From positions 186,001 through 250,000 of the forward strand of contig CAVVTR010000009.1 of the NCBI GenBank assembly GCA_963751245.1: a stretch of 64,000 nt of DNA, in the 5' to 3' direction. The stretch comes from CAVVTR01 sp963751245. Its GTDB lineage: Bacteria; Acidobacteriota; Thermoanaerobaculia; Thermoanaerobaculales; Thermoanaerobaculaceae. Under the pieces are notes generated by a model, which searched no databases, was not told where the DNA came from, and saw nothing but the letters and a program-made list of their open reading frames with translations. This document shows positions 1 to 7,835 of this stretch, piece by piece. Both the position numbers and the translations under genes were made by a program. Positions within the stretch are counted from its first letter, which is position 1. Every line of letters starts with the position of its first letter.

Positions 1-852
1 GCGGGCGCGGAGCAGCTGGAGCACCTCACCGGACCGCTCCGGATGACGGGGGGCGAGGAGCAGGAACGGACGGCTGGCGGGGTCGAGGGCGTCGAGGGCG
101 TCGAGCACCGGGACCTCCTCGCCCGCCATGGTCGAGCCCGCCACGAAGACCGGCCTCTCTGCCGCCAGCGCCTCCAGGCGGCGGCGGAGCTCCGGGTGGT
201 CGGCGGGGGGCGGGGCGTCGAACTTCACGTTGCCGGTGACGTGGATGCGTCCGGCGGGTACGCCCAGGGAGCGGATCCGGTCCGCGTCGCGCACGTCCTG
301 GGCGAGGACGAGGGTGAGGGGCTCGAGGAGGGGGCGCAGGAGGCCCCGCAGTGCACGGTAGCCTCGGAACGAGCGATCGGAGATGCGGGCGTTGACCAGG
401 GCGACGGGGATCCGCCGGGCGGCGCAGCCTGCCAGCATCTCCGGCCACAGCTCGGTCTCCACCAGCACCACGAGGCGGGGATGCGCAGCGTCCAGGAAGC
501 GGCGCACGGGTCCCGGCAGGTCGACAGGGAAGGGGACGATCTGCTCGGCGACCTTCTGCCCGCTGGCCAGGGCGAGCCCGGTGGCCGTGGTGGCCGAGAG
601 CAGCAGGGGCAGCTCCGGACGGCGCCGGCGCAGCTCGGTCATGAGCGGCCGGGCCACCGCCACCTCGCCGACGGAGACGGCCTGCACCCACACGCAGTCC
701 TGGGGGAACGGCGGCAGGCCGTGGCCGAGGCGCCGGGCCAGGGGCGGACGGTGCTTGCCCCGCCGCCGGTCCGACAGGACCAGCCAGGGAGCGGCCAGGG
801 GCAGGGAGACACCCATGATCGCGCGGTAGAGCCACAGCGCTGCGGACGCCAC
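1..852 (-). CDS. waaA: 3-deoxy-D-manno-octulosonic acid transferase, partial (C-terminus beyond window)
   Basis: Transfers Kdo from CMP-Kdo to the lipid A precursor at the inner face of the cytoplasmic membrane, the first step of LPS core assembly. The 284 residues visible match the family N-terminus: a hydrophobic anchor (residues about 3-25), then QAVSVGEVAVARPL, SATTATG, a VETELWPEML stretch, NARISDRSF and TGNVKFD. About a third of the gene lies left of base 1. No ATG fits the family N-terminus; a GTG at 852 does, and it sits 7 nt after a TACACT -10-like box (860-865) with no Shine-Dalgarno, so it is probably leaderless. An ATG at 816 would remove the anchor. The assignment is secure; the start is inferred. 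Confidence 0.9.
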   Translation of the reverse strand, partial: MASAALWLYRAIMGVSLPLAAPWLVLSDRRRGKHRPPLARRLGHGLPPFPQDCVWVQAVSVGEVAVARPLMTELRRRRPELPLLLSATTATGLALASGQKVAEQIVPFPVDLPGPVRRFLDAAHPRLVVLVETELWPEMLAGCAARRIPVALVNARISDRSFRGYRALRGLLRPLLEPLTLVLAQDVRDADRIRSLGVPAGRIHVTGNVKFDAPPPADHPELRRRLEALAAERPVFVAGSTMAGEEVPVLDALDALDPASRPFLLLAPRHPERSGEVLQLLRAR

Positions 853-859
853 GACCGGA

Positions 860-865
860 AGTGTA
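860..865 (-). promoter_or_regulatory. -10 box of waaA, leaderless configuration
   Basis: On the minus strand TACACT is followed by 7 nt and then the GTG at 852. The predicted transcription start falls on or next to the start codon. No convincing -35 box is visible. Confidence 0.5.
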
Positions 866-1019
866 CCGCCTCGCTTCCCGCTGGACCACGGTCGCGGTGC
901 CGTTCCCCGGGTCGCCGGCGGTGCGGGCGGCGCGGCGAGGCACCGCGCAGCCGGTGCGCCGGAGGGCCGGCTGCCGGCTCCATTCGTTGTTCGAGCGGGG
1001 GATCCGCGGTGCCGGAGCG

Positions 1020-1451
1020 TCACACCTCGCCGGGGGCGTCCCCGCCGGGGATGCGCAGCAGCGAGGCCTTCAGCTCGTCGGGAACGACGACGGGGTGGCC
1101 CGATGTCCGGCTCACGAGCAGGTGACGCGTCTCCCCCTCGGCCAGCACCTCGGAGCCGTGGTTGACCCGGTAGGTGAAGACCACCCGGCGGCTGGAGACC
1201 TCGCTCACCCGGACCCACACGGTCACCTCCTGGTCGTAGATCGCGGGCCGGCGGTAGCGGCAGTGGACCTCGCTGACCATGAGGAAGACCCCCCGCCGCT
1301 CCCACTCGGTGTAGGGCAGGCCTACGGCCCTCGACAGCTCGGTGCGGGCGGCCTCGAACCACACCGGATACACGCTGTGGTGGACGACGCCCATCTGGTC
1401 CGTCTCGGCATAGCGGACGCGGAGCGCAACGGGGTGGAAGGCTTCCGGCAT
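1020..1451 (-). CDS. Acyl-CoA thioesterase, 4-HBT/YbgC hotdog family
   Basis: A 143-residue single hotdog-fold protein, the usual size for the YbgC/FadM family, which hydrolyses acyl-CoA thioesters in the cytoplasm. The hallmark is near residue 15: RYAETDQMGVVHHSVY followed by a WFEAARTEL helix; the Asp of ETDQMG is the family catalytic position. The open frame extends to 1706, but the upstream part is low-complexity and the ATG at 1451 gives the normal N-terminus. That ATG lies 6 nt after a TACAAT box and has no Shine-Dalgarno. The true substrate cannot be read from sequence. No Tol-Pal genes are adjacent, so the YbgC name is not applied as a symbol. Confidence 0.88.
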   Translation of the reverse strand: MPEAFHPVALRVRYAETDQMGVVHHSVYPVWFEAARTELSRAVGLPYTEWERRGVFLMVSEVHCRYRRPAIYDQEVTVWVRVSEVSSRRVVFTYRVNHGSEVLAEGETRHLLVSRTSGHPVVVPDELKASLLRIPGGDAPGEV

Positions 1452-1457
1452 GGCGTC

Positions 1458-1463
1458 ATTGTA
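1458..1463 (-). promoter_or_regulatory. -10 box of thioesterase gene, leaderless configuration
   Basis: TACAAT on the minus strand (5 of 6 match to TATAAT), then 6 nt, then the ATG at 1451. No recognisable -35 at 17 nt. Confidence 0.55.
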
Positions 1464-1503
1464 ACGGTTCCGCGGGGTTGCTGGACCCATCGAAAAAACT
1501 CCG

Positions 1504-1512
1504 TGGTATCCT
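1504..1512 (+). promoter_or_regulatory. Extended -10 (TGGTATCCT) facing the dehydrogenase gene
   Basis: TGG plus TATCCT, the same nonamer used before lpxL at 20981-20989. It would start a transcript near 1519 and give the hydroxyacid dehydrogenase a leader of about 140-160 nt. Back to back with the thioesterase promoter at 1458. Confidence 0.35.
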
Positions 1513-1678
1513 GCGACTCGCATGGCGGGCGCTGCGTCGCTTCGTGCAGGGCGGGGGTGGCGGATGCTTCTGTGGCGGCGCGAACGCGGTTCGCCTTCCC
1601 CCCAATTTTCCTCGTCGACCGGGTGCCGTCCCGGCGACTGGTGACGAGGAGCGAGACGTGCGCCGCCGTGGAGACGCG

Positions 1679-2731
1679 ATGCCGCGTGGGAACCGTGGAC
1701 CCGCACCGTCCGGCAGGGGGAGCTCGGCCGGCAGCGAGGGACGTCTCGTGCTCGTGCCGGTCTCGCTCCTCGAGCGGCTTCGCGGCGGAGGCGGGCTGTC
1801 TACGCCGTGGCGCGGGCGGGTGGCGGGGTGGGAGGGCGCGATGCCAGCCCCCGGGGCGTTTCGCGACGCCACGGGCGTGGTCCTCTGGCACGACGATCCC
1901 GCCCGGCTGTGCCGCACCGTCCTGGACGGCTGCCCCCGCCTCGACTGGCTCCACTCTCTGTGGACCGGGCTCGAGCACCTGCCCGCGGGCGAGATCGTCG
2001 CCCGCGGGATCACGGTGACCACGGGGCGGGGGGTGCCCGCGGGCCCCCTGGCGGAGTGGGCGCTGCTCTCGGTGCTGTGGCACCTCAAGCGGGTGGACGA
2101 CCACCGGGACCGCTGGTCCCGGGGGCTCTGGGAGCCGCTGGAGATCACCGAGCTTCGCGGCAGCGGGATCGCCGTCGCCGGGCTCGGGACCATCGGGAGC
2201 GCGGCGGCACGCCTGTTCTCGGGCGCCGGTGCGCGGGTGGTCGGCGTGCGGCGGCACCCCCGTCCCGTCCGCGGCTGCGCCACGGTGGAACCGATGGAGA
2301 GGCTTCGCGAGGTGTGCCAGGAGGTCCGCGCCCTGGTGGTGGCCCTGCCCCTCACCACGGAGACCCGGGGGCTCGTGGGACGCGAGACGCTGGCGGCGCT
2401 GCCCGACGGCGGGCTGGTGGTCAACGTGGGGCGCGGCGAGGTCGTGGACGAGGCGGCGCTCCTGCGGGAGGTCGCCGGGGGACGCCTGGCCGCCGCGCTC
2501 GACGTCTGGTGGCAGGAGCCGCCCCCGGCGGGGTCGCCGTGGTGGAGGGTGGCCAACGTGCTGGCGAGCCCGCACTCGGCCTACAGGACGAGCGCCTTCC
2601 GGCGCCGCCACGCCGACCGGGTCGCCGAGAACATCGGACGCTACCTGGAGGGCCGCCGGCTGGTGGCGGTGACGCCGCGGCGGGAGCTCGAAGGCTTCGC
2701 CCGGGTGGCCTCAGGCGGGGGGCGTGCCTGA
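1679..2731 (+). CDS. D-isomer-specific 2-hydroxyacid dehydrogenase family protein
   Basis: NAD(P)-dependent oxidoreductase of the D-lactate/phosphoglycerate/glyoxylate reductase superfamily, 350 residues. The Rossmann motif is IAVAGLGTIGSAAARLF in mid-chain. The Arg-Glu-His active-site set is visible: Arg in NVGRGEVVDEAAL, Glu in WWQEPP and His in SPHSAYR. The N-terminal substrate half is divergent and glycine-rich at its start, so the substrate is not predictable. Start choice: ATG 1679 has GGAG 5 nt upstream; an in-frame GTG at 1658 has a stronger GAGGAG 6 nt upstream and would add seven residues. It ends 39 nt before the FHA gene on the same strand, and the two are possibly co-transcribed. 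Confidence 0.85.
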   Translation: MPRGNRGPAPSGRGSSAGSEGRLVLVPVSLLERLRGGGGLSTPWRGRVAGWEGAMPAPGAFRDATGVVLWHDDPARLCRTVLDGCPRLDWLHSLWTGLEHLPAGEIVARGITVTTGRGVPAGPLAEWALLSVLWHLKRVDDHRDRWSRGLWEPLEITELRGSGIAVAGLGTIGSAAARLFSGAGARVVGVRRHPRPVRGCATVEPMERLREVCQEVRALVVALPLTTETRGLVGRETLAALPDGGLVVNVGRGEVVDEAALLREVAGGRLAAALDVWWQEPPPAGSPWWRVANVLASPHSAYRTSAFRRRHADRVAENIGRYLEGRRLVAVTPRRELEGFARVASGGGRA

Positions 2732-2770
2732 CGGCGGGCGCCGCGCGGCGCGGCCCCGATGGAGGACGTG

Positions 2771-3571
2771 ATGCTTGAGCTGGTTCTGTTCGACGGTTCG
2801 GAGCGGCGTTTCGGGATCCGCCGCGGCGACGAGCTCACGGTGGGCACCGCCGCGCACTGCAACGTCCGGCTGCAGGCGGCGGACGTCTCGCGCCGCCACG
2901 CCCTCGTCCTCTACCGCAAGGGGCGCCTCGTGGTGCTGGATCTGGGGAGCAAGAACGGCACCTTCGTCAACGGGCGGCGCGTCGACGCGGAGGAGGAGAT
3001 CGCTCCGGGCGACACCCTCCGGTTCTCGTCGGTGACCGCTCAGGTGCTGCCGCCGCCGGGCTCCAGCGGTTCCAAGGGCTATCCGGCGGTCGGTGGGGCG
3101 GAGGGCTCCGACAGCGGGTCCGGGCAGGCGGGCGAGATGGCCACCAGCGACGGCATTCCGGCGATCCTCAACGAGAGCCTGCTGTGGCTGCTCACGCGCT
3201 GGCAGGAGCCGGCCGTGGCGGCCCTCGGGAGCCTGGTGGAGTGGCTGGTGACGTACCGGGCCGCCCGCGGCGCGGCGGTCATCGACGCCTCGGACGGCGA
3301 TCTCAGCATCATCGCGGTGCACGGGGAGCTGGCGCCGCTGCTGGCGGAGCGGGACGGGCTCAGGGTCCTGAACGCTCCGGGCCCGGCCGGCCCACGGCTG
3401 GAGAGCCTGCAGCTGACCATCGGCGAGAGGACGGTGCTGGCCGTGAGGGCGGAGGGGCGTCCATGGCTCGTCGTGCTTCCCGGGGCGGGGATGCCGGACA
3501 GCCAGGAGATCGACCTCTACGTCCACCTCCTGGGTGTCGCGGGCCGGCTCGACGCCGGGGTGCGACGGTGA
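2771..3571 (+). CDS. FHA domain protein with C-terminal GAF-like region
   Basis: 266 residues. Residues about 3-95 form a forkhead-associated domain, a phosphothreonine-peptide reader: the SRRHA loop and SKNGTFVNG motif are intact, as is the preceding VGTAAHCNV strand. A Ser/Gly-rich linker follows, then a C-terminal half (about 130-266) whose pattern (helical start, TYRAARGAAVIDA, a VVLPGAGMPDS stretch) resembles a GAF-like sensory domain; this second call is tentative. The start at 2771 is chosen because GGAGG (2761-2765) lies 5 nt upstream; an in-frame ATG at 2759 would overlap that ribosome site. The stop overlaps the GTG of the asparaginase gene by 4 nt, so the two are translationally coupled. 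No protein kinase gene is nearby. Confidence 0.85.
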   Translation: MLELVLFDGSERRFGIRRGDELTVGTAAHCNVRLQAADVSRRHALVLYRKGRLVVLDLGSKNGTFVNGRRVDAEEEIAPGDTLRFSSVTAQVLPPPGSSGSKGYPAVGGAEGSDSGSGQAGEMATSDGIPAILNESLLWLLTRWQEPAVAALGSLVEWLVTYRAARGAAVIDASDGDLSIIAVHGELAPLLAERDGLRVLNAPGPAGPRLESLQLTIGERTVLAVRAEGRPWLVVLPGAGMPDSQEIDLYVHLLGVAGRLDAGVRR

Positions 3572-4599
3572 GCGGCGCCGGCGGCGTGGACGCGCGCGCC
3601 CTGGTGCCGGTGGTGGAGGTGGTCCGCTCCGGCCGGGTGGAGTCGGTGCACCTGGGCGCCGCCGTGGTCACCGACGGCGGCGGGCGCGTCCTGGCGTCGG
3701 CCGGCGACCCGTCCGTCGCCACCTACCTCCGCTCCGCCGCCAAGCCGGTGCAGCTGCTGGCCATGCTGCGCTCGAACCTGGAGCGCTCGGTGACGCTGAC
3801 GGACCGGGAGCTGGCGGTGTGTGCGGCCTCGCACGGGGGGGAGCCGGGCCACGTCGAGGTCGTCGAGGCGCTCCTGGAGCGCGGCGGACTTTCGCCGGCG
3901 CAGCTGCGCTGCGGTGCCCTCGCGCCGCTGGACCCCGACGCACGGGACGACCTGCTGCGCCGCGGCGAGGCGCCGGGCGCGCTGCACAACAACTGCTCCG
4001 GGAAGCACACCGCGATGCTGCTCACCAGCCGCGCCAACGGCTGGCCGCTGGAGGGCTACCTGGGGGAGGAACACCCGCTGCAGCGCCGCATCGCCGAGAC
4101 GGTGGAGACGCTGTCGGGGGCACCCGCGGCCATGGGGGTGGACGGCTGCGGCGTTCCGACCTTCTACATGGAGCTGACGGCGGCCGCCCGGATGACCGCC
4201 GGGCTGATGGCGCTGGCCGGGGAGGAGGGGGCGGCCTCCCGCATCGTGGCGGCCATGACCGGCTTCCCCTGGTACACGTCGGCCACGCGGCGGCTGGCCT
4301 TCCACCTCATGCGCGAACTGCCCGGCGTGCTGGCCAAGGAGGGTGCGGAAGGGTTCTTCGTGGTCGGGCTGTCCGCCTCCCGCTCACCGTGGGGGGTGCC
4401 CGCGGCCCTGGCCGTCAAGGCGGCCGACGGCGGCGGCGAGGAAGCCCGTGGCCGGGACGCCGGGGTGGTGAGCGCGCTGCTGTCCCTCGGCGTCGCCACC
4501 GGTGACGAGCGCCGACGGCTGGAGGCGCTGCGCCTGCGCCCCTCGGTCAACGCCACGGGCCGGATCGTGGGCGAGATCCGGGGCGTCCTGGGTTTGTGA
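3568..4599 (+). CDS. Asparaginase, type II-like (PF06089 family)
   Basis: 343 residues, matching the Asparaginase_II family first described in Rhizobium; it is unrelated to E. coli AnsA/AnsB. Conserved blocks seen: RSAAKPVQLL near residue 55, ASHGGEPGHVEVV, NNCSGKHTAML in mid-chain, MGVDGCGVPTFY and SVNATGRIVGEI at the end. Predicted to hydrolyse L-asparagine to aspartate and ammonia in the cytoplasm; no signal peptide. The GTG start overlaps the FHA gene stop (GTGA), so translation is coupled to that regulator-like protein. Function of individual family members is often assumed rather than measured. Confidence 0.88.
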   Translation: MSGAGGVDARALVPVVEVVRSGRVESVHLGAAVVTDGGGRVLASAGDPSVATYLRSAAKPVQLLAMLRSNLERSVTLTDRELAVCAASHGGEPGHVEVVEALLERGGLSPAQLRCGALAPLDPDARDDLLRRGEAPGALHNNCSGKHTAMLLTSRANGWPLEGYLGEEHPLQRRIAETVETLSGAPAAMGVDGCGVPTFYMELTAAARMTAGLMALAGEEGAASRIVAAMTGFPWYTSATRRLAFHLMRELPGVLAKEGAEGFFVVGLSASRSPWGVPAALAVKAADGGGEEARGRDAGVVSALLSLGVATGDERRRLEALRLRPSVNATGRIVGEIRGVLGL

Positions 4600-4629
4600 G
4601 GGCGCGGGGACCACCGGCGGGATCCGCGC

Positions 4630-4863
4630 CTACTCTTCCTCCTCGTCGTCGTACTCGTCGAGGTACTCCTCGTCGTCGCCTTCTTCCTCGTACTCCTCAT
4701 CCCCGTCGAACTCCTGGTCGAAGTCTTCGGGGAGCGCGAACGCGTCGGGGTCGTCGTTGCCGCACACCTCGCACGTAGCCTTGCGGATTTCGCCGCCCCG
4801 CCAGGTGAAGTCCTCGACCTCGGACTGGCACTCGAGGCAGATGATGTAGTCGGGTTGCGGCAT
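4630..4863 (-). CDS. Small acidic zinc-ribbon protein (paralogue of 6836-7018)
   Basis: 77 residues of unknown function. Four cysteines in two CxxC knuckles (Cys9, Cys12, Cys31, Cys34) predict a zinc ribbon, followed by a tail that is almost wholly Asp, Glu and Tyr. It begins MPQPDYIICLEC; the second copy begins MAEPDYVICMEC, with identical cysteine spacing. ATG 4863 has GGGAGGA 6-7 nt upstream. A good promoter (4905-4933) lies in front. It sits downstream of the DAK2-DegV gene on the same strand. It could be an RNA- or polymerase-binding adaptor; that is speculation from the acidic tail. Confidence 0.8.
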   Translation of the reverse strand: MPQPDYIICLECQSEVEDFTWRGGEIRKATCEVCGNDDPDAFALPEDFDQEFDGDEEYEEEGDDEEYLDEYDDEEEE

Positions 4864-4904
4864 GTGTTCCTCCCTCAGGTGCGGCCGATTCTGGGCCTGA
4901 TGGG

Positions 4905-4933
4905 ACTGTAGCGAGGGCCGTGTCAGGACGCAA
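4905..4933 (-). promoter_or_regulatory. Sigma70-type promoter of zinc-ribbon gene
   Basis: On the minus strand TTGCGT, 17-nt spacer, TACAGT. The transcript would begin near 4898 and carry a leader of about 35 nt containing GGGAGGA. The downstream zinc-ribbon gene is therefore leadered, unlike its paralogue. Confidence 0.55.
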
Positions 4934-5010
4934 GAACCCCCGTCAAGCGTCCTCCGTGCGGGTGCGGCGCCGCCGCCGCAACGCTCTGTCCTTCGGCGGC
5001 TTCCGTCCGG

Positions 5011-6792
5011 TCAGGCGTCGAGCCGGCGGACGGCGACACCCACCGCCCCCGGGCCGGTGTGGGCCGCGAGGACCGCGGCGAGGTTGACCACGGGGATCTC
5101 GCCCGTGTGGAGGCGGCGGCACAGGATCTCCGTCAGGTACTCGGCGGCGCCGACAGCGTTGGCGTGCGCGACGAGCAGGCGGACCGGGGCGCCGGCGGCG
5201 AACGCCTCGACGCGCCGGGCCATGCGGCGCAGCGACGCGGCGAACCCGAGGCCGACACCGCATCGCTCCACCACGCCCTTGTCGTCGAGGGTCACGACGG
5301 GGTTGAGGCCGAGGACGCCGGAGATCCTCCCGATGGACCGGCTCACCCGGCCGCCGCGCACCGCCATGTCCAGGGACGCGAAGGCGGCGAAGAGCCGCAC
5401 GGTGTCGCGGGCCCGCTCGGCGGCGCGCGCCGCCTCCTCGAGACTGGCGCCGGCGGCGATGGCCTCTCCCGCCGCCTCCGCGACGAGGCCCAGGCCGATG
5501 GAGACCTGGCCGCTGTCGACGACCCTGACGCGCTCGGGATCCACGCGGCGGGCCGCGGCCAGGGCGGACTGGTAGGTCCCCGAGAGCCCCGCCGACAGGT
5601 TCACCGAGAGCACTCCGGTGTGGGTCTGGAGGAGCCGCTCGAAAGTCGCGCGGAAGGCGCCGACGGAGGGCTGGGAGGTGGTCGGGGGCACCTCCGCGGA
5701 GGTGAGCCGCTGGTAGAACTCGGCCGCGGTGATGTCCACGCCGTCGAGGAAGCACTCCTCGCCGAAGGTCAGGGAGAGCGGCACGCGGACGAGGCCCAGG
5801 GCATGCGCCGAGGCCTCGGGAAGGTCGCACGAGGAGTCGGTCACGATGGCCACGGACGCCCCTTGCGCCGCGAGCTGCTGCGCGATCATGTCGTCGATCT
5901 TGGTGCGGGCGACGGTGCCAACCCCGGCGAGAAGCCCGAAGAGGTGCTTTGGCTCGTTGGTGTGGATGTGGACGCGGAGGCGCGAGCCGCCCCCCGCGAC
6001 CACCAGGGAGCCGCCCAGCGGCGCGATCATGGCGGTGATGGCCTTGCGGTCGAGGTGCTCACCGGTGATCAGGGCCTCGGAGCAATAGCGGTAGGTGAGG
6101 TCCACCTCGGCGTGGGCGGCGGCAAAGGGAGTGCTCGCGGACAGGGTGAGCCCGGTTCGCCGCCAGTCCGCCGCGGTGCGGTCCGCGAAGAACCCCGAGA
6201 TGCCTTCGAGGAAGAACACGAACCCCTGGGCGCCGGCGTCCACGACGCCGTTGCGGGCCAGCACGGCGAGCTGTCTCGGGGTGTCCGCGAGGGCCTCCCG
6301 GGCACGGCTGAGGCCGCAGGCCAGGAGCTCGCCGAAGTCGTGCATCTGCCGGGCGTGCTCCTCGATTGCGGCGCCCCACTCCCGGAGGACGGAGATGATG
6401 GTCCCCTCCACGGGATGCTGGAGCGCCTGCTGGGCTGATTCCACGCCGCGGTTCACCGCCGCGGCGAAGTCCCGCGTGGTCAGGTGGACCCGGTTGCCGG
6501 TGGCGTCGGCCAGGCCGTGGAGGAACTGGGCGAAGATGGCCCCCGAGTTGCCGCGGGCGCCGTCGAGGGCGGCGTCCGCCGCGACCCTCACCGTCCGGCC
6601 CAGGGAGATCTGTCCCGGGGTGGACATGGCGGAGGCGGCGGCCCGGAGGGTGGAGGCCAGGTTGGCCCCCGTGTCGGCGTCGGGGACGGGGAAGACGTTG
6701 ATCCGGTTCAGGGTCTCCTGCTCGCGCACGACGGCCAGCGCGCCGGCGCGGATGGCGCGGGCGAACCGTGGCCCTGTCAGGATCTGCACCAT
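5011..6792 (-). CDS. DAK2-DegV fusion protein: FakA-like kinase part plus FakB-like fatty-acid-binding part
   Basis: 593 residues with two known modules. Residues about 1-205 are a DhaL/DAK2 domain: the Mg-ATP aspartate loop VPDADTGAN (36-44) and ARGNSG (79-84) are intact. Residues about 228-303 match the FakA middle domain (YRYCSEALI, VHIHTNEP). Residues about 313-593 are a DegV/FakB domain: VAIVTDSSCDLP, TTSQPS, SVNLSAGLSGTYQSA. In Firmicutes FakA phosphorylates fatty acids held by a separate FakB; here DegV replaces the FakA C-terminal domain in one chain. Likely role: acyl-phosphate formation from exogenous or recycled fatty acids. ATG 6792 has GGAGA 8 nt upstream. It lies between two paralogous zinc ribbons on the same strand. 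Confidence 0.88.
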   Translation of the reverse strand: MVQILTGPRFARAIRAGALAVVREQETLNRINVFPVPDADTGANLASTLRAAASAMSTPGQISLGRTVRVAADAALDGARGNSGAIFAQFLHGLADATGNRVHLTTRDFAAAVNRGVESAQQALQHPVEGTIISVLREWGAAIEEHARQMHDFGELLACGLSRAREALADTPRQLAVLARNGVVDAGAQGFVFFLEGISGFFADRTAADWRRTGLTLSASTPFAAAHAEVDLTYRYCSEALITGEHLDRKAITAMIAPLGGSLVVAGGGSRLRVHIHTNEPKHLFGLLAGVGTVARTKIDDMIAQQLAAQGASVAIVTDSSCDLPEASAHALGLVRVPLSLTFGEECFLDGVDITAAEFYQRLTSAEVPPTTSQPSVGAFRATFERLLQTHTGVLSVNLSAGLSGTYQSALAAARRVDPERVRVVDSGQVSIGLGLVAEAAGEAIAAGASLEEAARAAERARDTVRLFAAFASLDMAVRGGRVSRSIGRISGVLGLNPVVTLDDKGVVERCGVGLGFAASLRRMARRVEAFAAGAPVRLLVAHANAVGAAEYLTEILCRRLHTGEIPVVNLAAVLAAHTGPGAVGVAVRRLDA

Positions 6793-6835
6793 CAGTCATC
6801 TCCGGGGGGGGGTCGGGCACGCTCAGGCGTGCCGG

Positions 6836-7018
6836 CTACTCGTCACCCTCCTCGTCCACCGTGGCCATGTCCTCGAGCTCTTCCTCGGTCGCGAAGGACG
6901 CCAGGTCCTCGTTGCCGCACACCGGACACACGGCTTCGCGGAGCCGCCCCTCCACCCATTCGAACGTGTAGACGGGGCTGTCGCACTCCATGCAGATGAC
7001 GTAGTCCGGTTCGGCCAT
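6836..7018 (-). CDS. Small acidic zinc-ribbon protein (paralogue of 4630-4863)
   Basis: 60 residues, Cys9, Cys12, Cys31 and Cys34 in two CxxC pairs and a Glu/Asp-rich C-terminus. It shares the PDYxIC-EC start, the VCPVCGN-type second knuckle and cysteine spacing with the 77-residue paralogue, but the acidic tail is shorter. ATG 7018 begins the conserved N-terminus; the frame upstream to 7063 is not conserved. It is first in the minus-strand group ahead of the DAK2-DegV gene (44 nt gap) and has a TACGAT box 6 nt before the ATG with no Shine-Dalgarno. Confidence 0.78.
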   Translation of the reverse strand: MAEPDYVICMECDSPVYTFEWVEGRLREAVCPVCGNEDLASFATEEELEDMATVDEEGDE

Positions 7019-7024
7019 GGCACC

Positions 7025-7030
7025 ATCGTA
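7025..7030 (-). promoter_or_regulatory. -10 box of zinc-ribbon/DAK2-DegV group, leaderless configuration
   Basis: TACGAT on the minus strand, 6 nt, then ATG 7018. TATACG 3 nt upstream is an alternative register. Divergent from the mlaE promoter 20 nt away. Confidence 0.4.
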
Positions 7031-7046
7031 TACCAGATGGTGTTGT

Positions 7047-7055
7047 TGATAGAAT
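7047..7055 (+). promoter_or_regulatory. Extended -10 (TGATAGAAT) of the mla operon, leaderless configuration
   Basis: TGA plus TAGAAT (5 of 6 match to TATAAT), then 6 nt, then ATG 7062. It lies in an A/T-rich patch of about 40 bp that stands out from the surrounding GC-rich DNA. No -35 needed if the extended -10 is used. Confidence 0.6.
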
Positions 7056-7061
7056 AGATAC

Positions 7062-7835
7062 ATGGTCTCACCGGGGAGCCTCTACGATCTGACGTGGACC
7101 CGTGTCCGCCACCTCGGCGGCCTCGCCGTCCTCGCACGGTCGACGCTGGCGCGGATGGTCACGCCGCCGCTGGACGTGCGCGAGTTCGTGCGGCAGCTGG
7201 AGTCCTCGGGCGTGCGGTCGGTGAACCTGGCGGCGATCATCGCCGTGTTCACAGGCATGGTGATGGCGCTGCAGACCGCGTACACCCTGTCGGCGTTCGG
7301 CGCAAAGTTCTACATCGGCGAGGTGGTGGGCCTCTCGCTCGTCCGCGAGCTGGGGCCGGTGCTCACGGCGCTCATGGTGGGGGGGCGCGTGGGCGCGGGG
7401 ATCACTGCGGAGCTGGGCTCCATGACGGTGAGCGACCAGGTCGACGCCCTGCGCTCCCTGGGCGCCGATCCGATCCGCAAGCTCGTGGTGCCGCGGGTGT
7501 GGGCCCTGCTCATCGGGCTGCCCCTCCTCGTCGTGCTCGCCGATTTCACCGGGATCATCGGCGGCATGATCATCTCGTCCTGGGAGCTCGGGCTGGGACC
7601 CACCTTCTACCTCAACCACGTCCTCCGCCTGATGAACTACGGGGACTTCTTCTCGGGCATCGGAAAGTCGGTGGTGTTCGCGTTCGCCATCGGCATCGTG
7701 TCTTCCTACAACGGCCTGGAGACGCGGGGCGGCGCCGACGGCGTGGGCCGCTCCACCACGGACACCGTGGTCTCGGTGGCGGTGACCGTGCTCGCCCTCG
7801 ACTTCTTCCTGACGAAGCTGTTCCTGGCGATATGA
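7062..7835 (+). CDS. mlaE: MlaE-family ABC transporter permease
   Basis: 257-residue inner-membrane permease of the Mla/Mce lipid-transport ABC system, which moves phospholipids between the inner and outer membranes. Family signatures visible: GMVMALQTAYTL, FGAKFYIGEVVGLSLVREL, GPVLTALMVGGRVGAG and ELGSMTVSDQVDAL, with about five hydrophobic segments. The first gene of mlaE-mlaF-mlaD; its TGA overlaps the ATG of mlaF (ATGA). No MlaB or MlaC gene follows, so the soluble carrier must be encoded elsewhere or be absent. Confidence 0.93.
   Translation: MVSPGSLYDLTWTRVRHLGGLAVLARSTLARMVTPPLDVREFVRQLESSGVRSVNLAAIIAVFTGMVMALQTAYTLSAFGAKFYIGEVVGLSLVRELGPVLTALMVGGRVGAGITAELGSMTVSDQVDALRSLGADPIRKLVVPRVWALLIGLPLLVVLADFTGIIGGMIISSWELGLGPTFYLNHVLRLMNYGDFFSGIGKSVVFAFAIGIVSSYNGLETRGGADGVGRSTTDTVVSVAVTVLALDFFLTKLFLAI

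Noticed and set aside
1521..1643. Leader peptide ORF (ATG 1521) before the dehydrogenase
   Set aside because: It follows a -10-like box by 8 nt, but the 40-residue product has no attenuator-like features and coding signal is weak.
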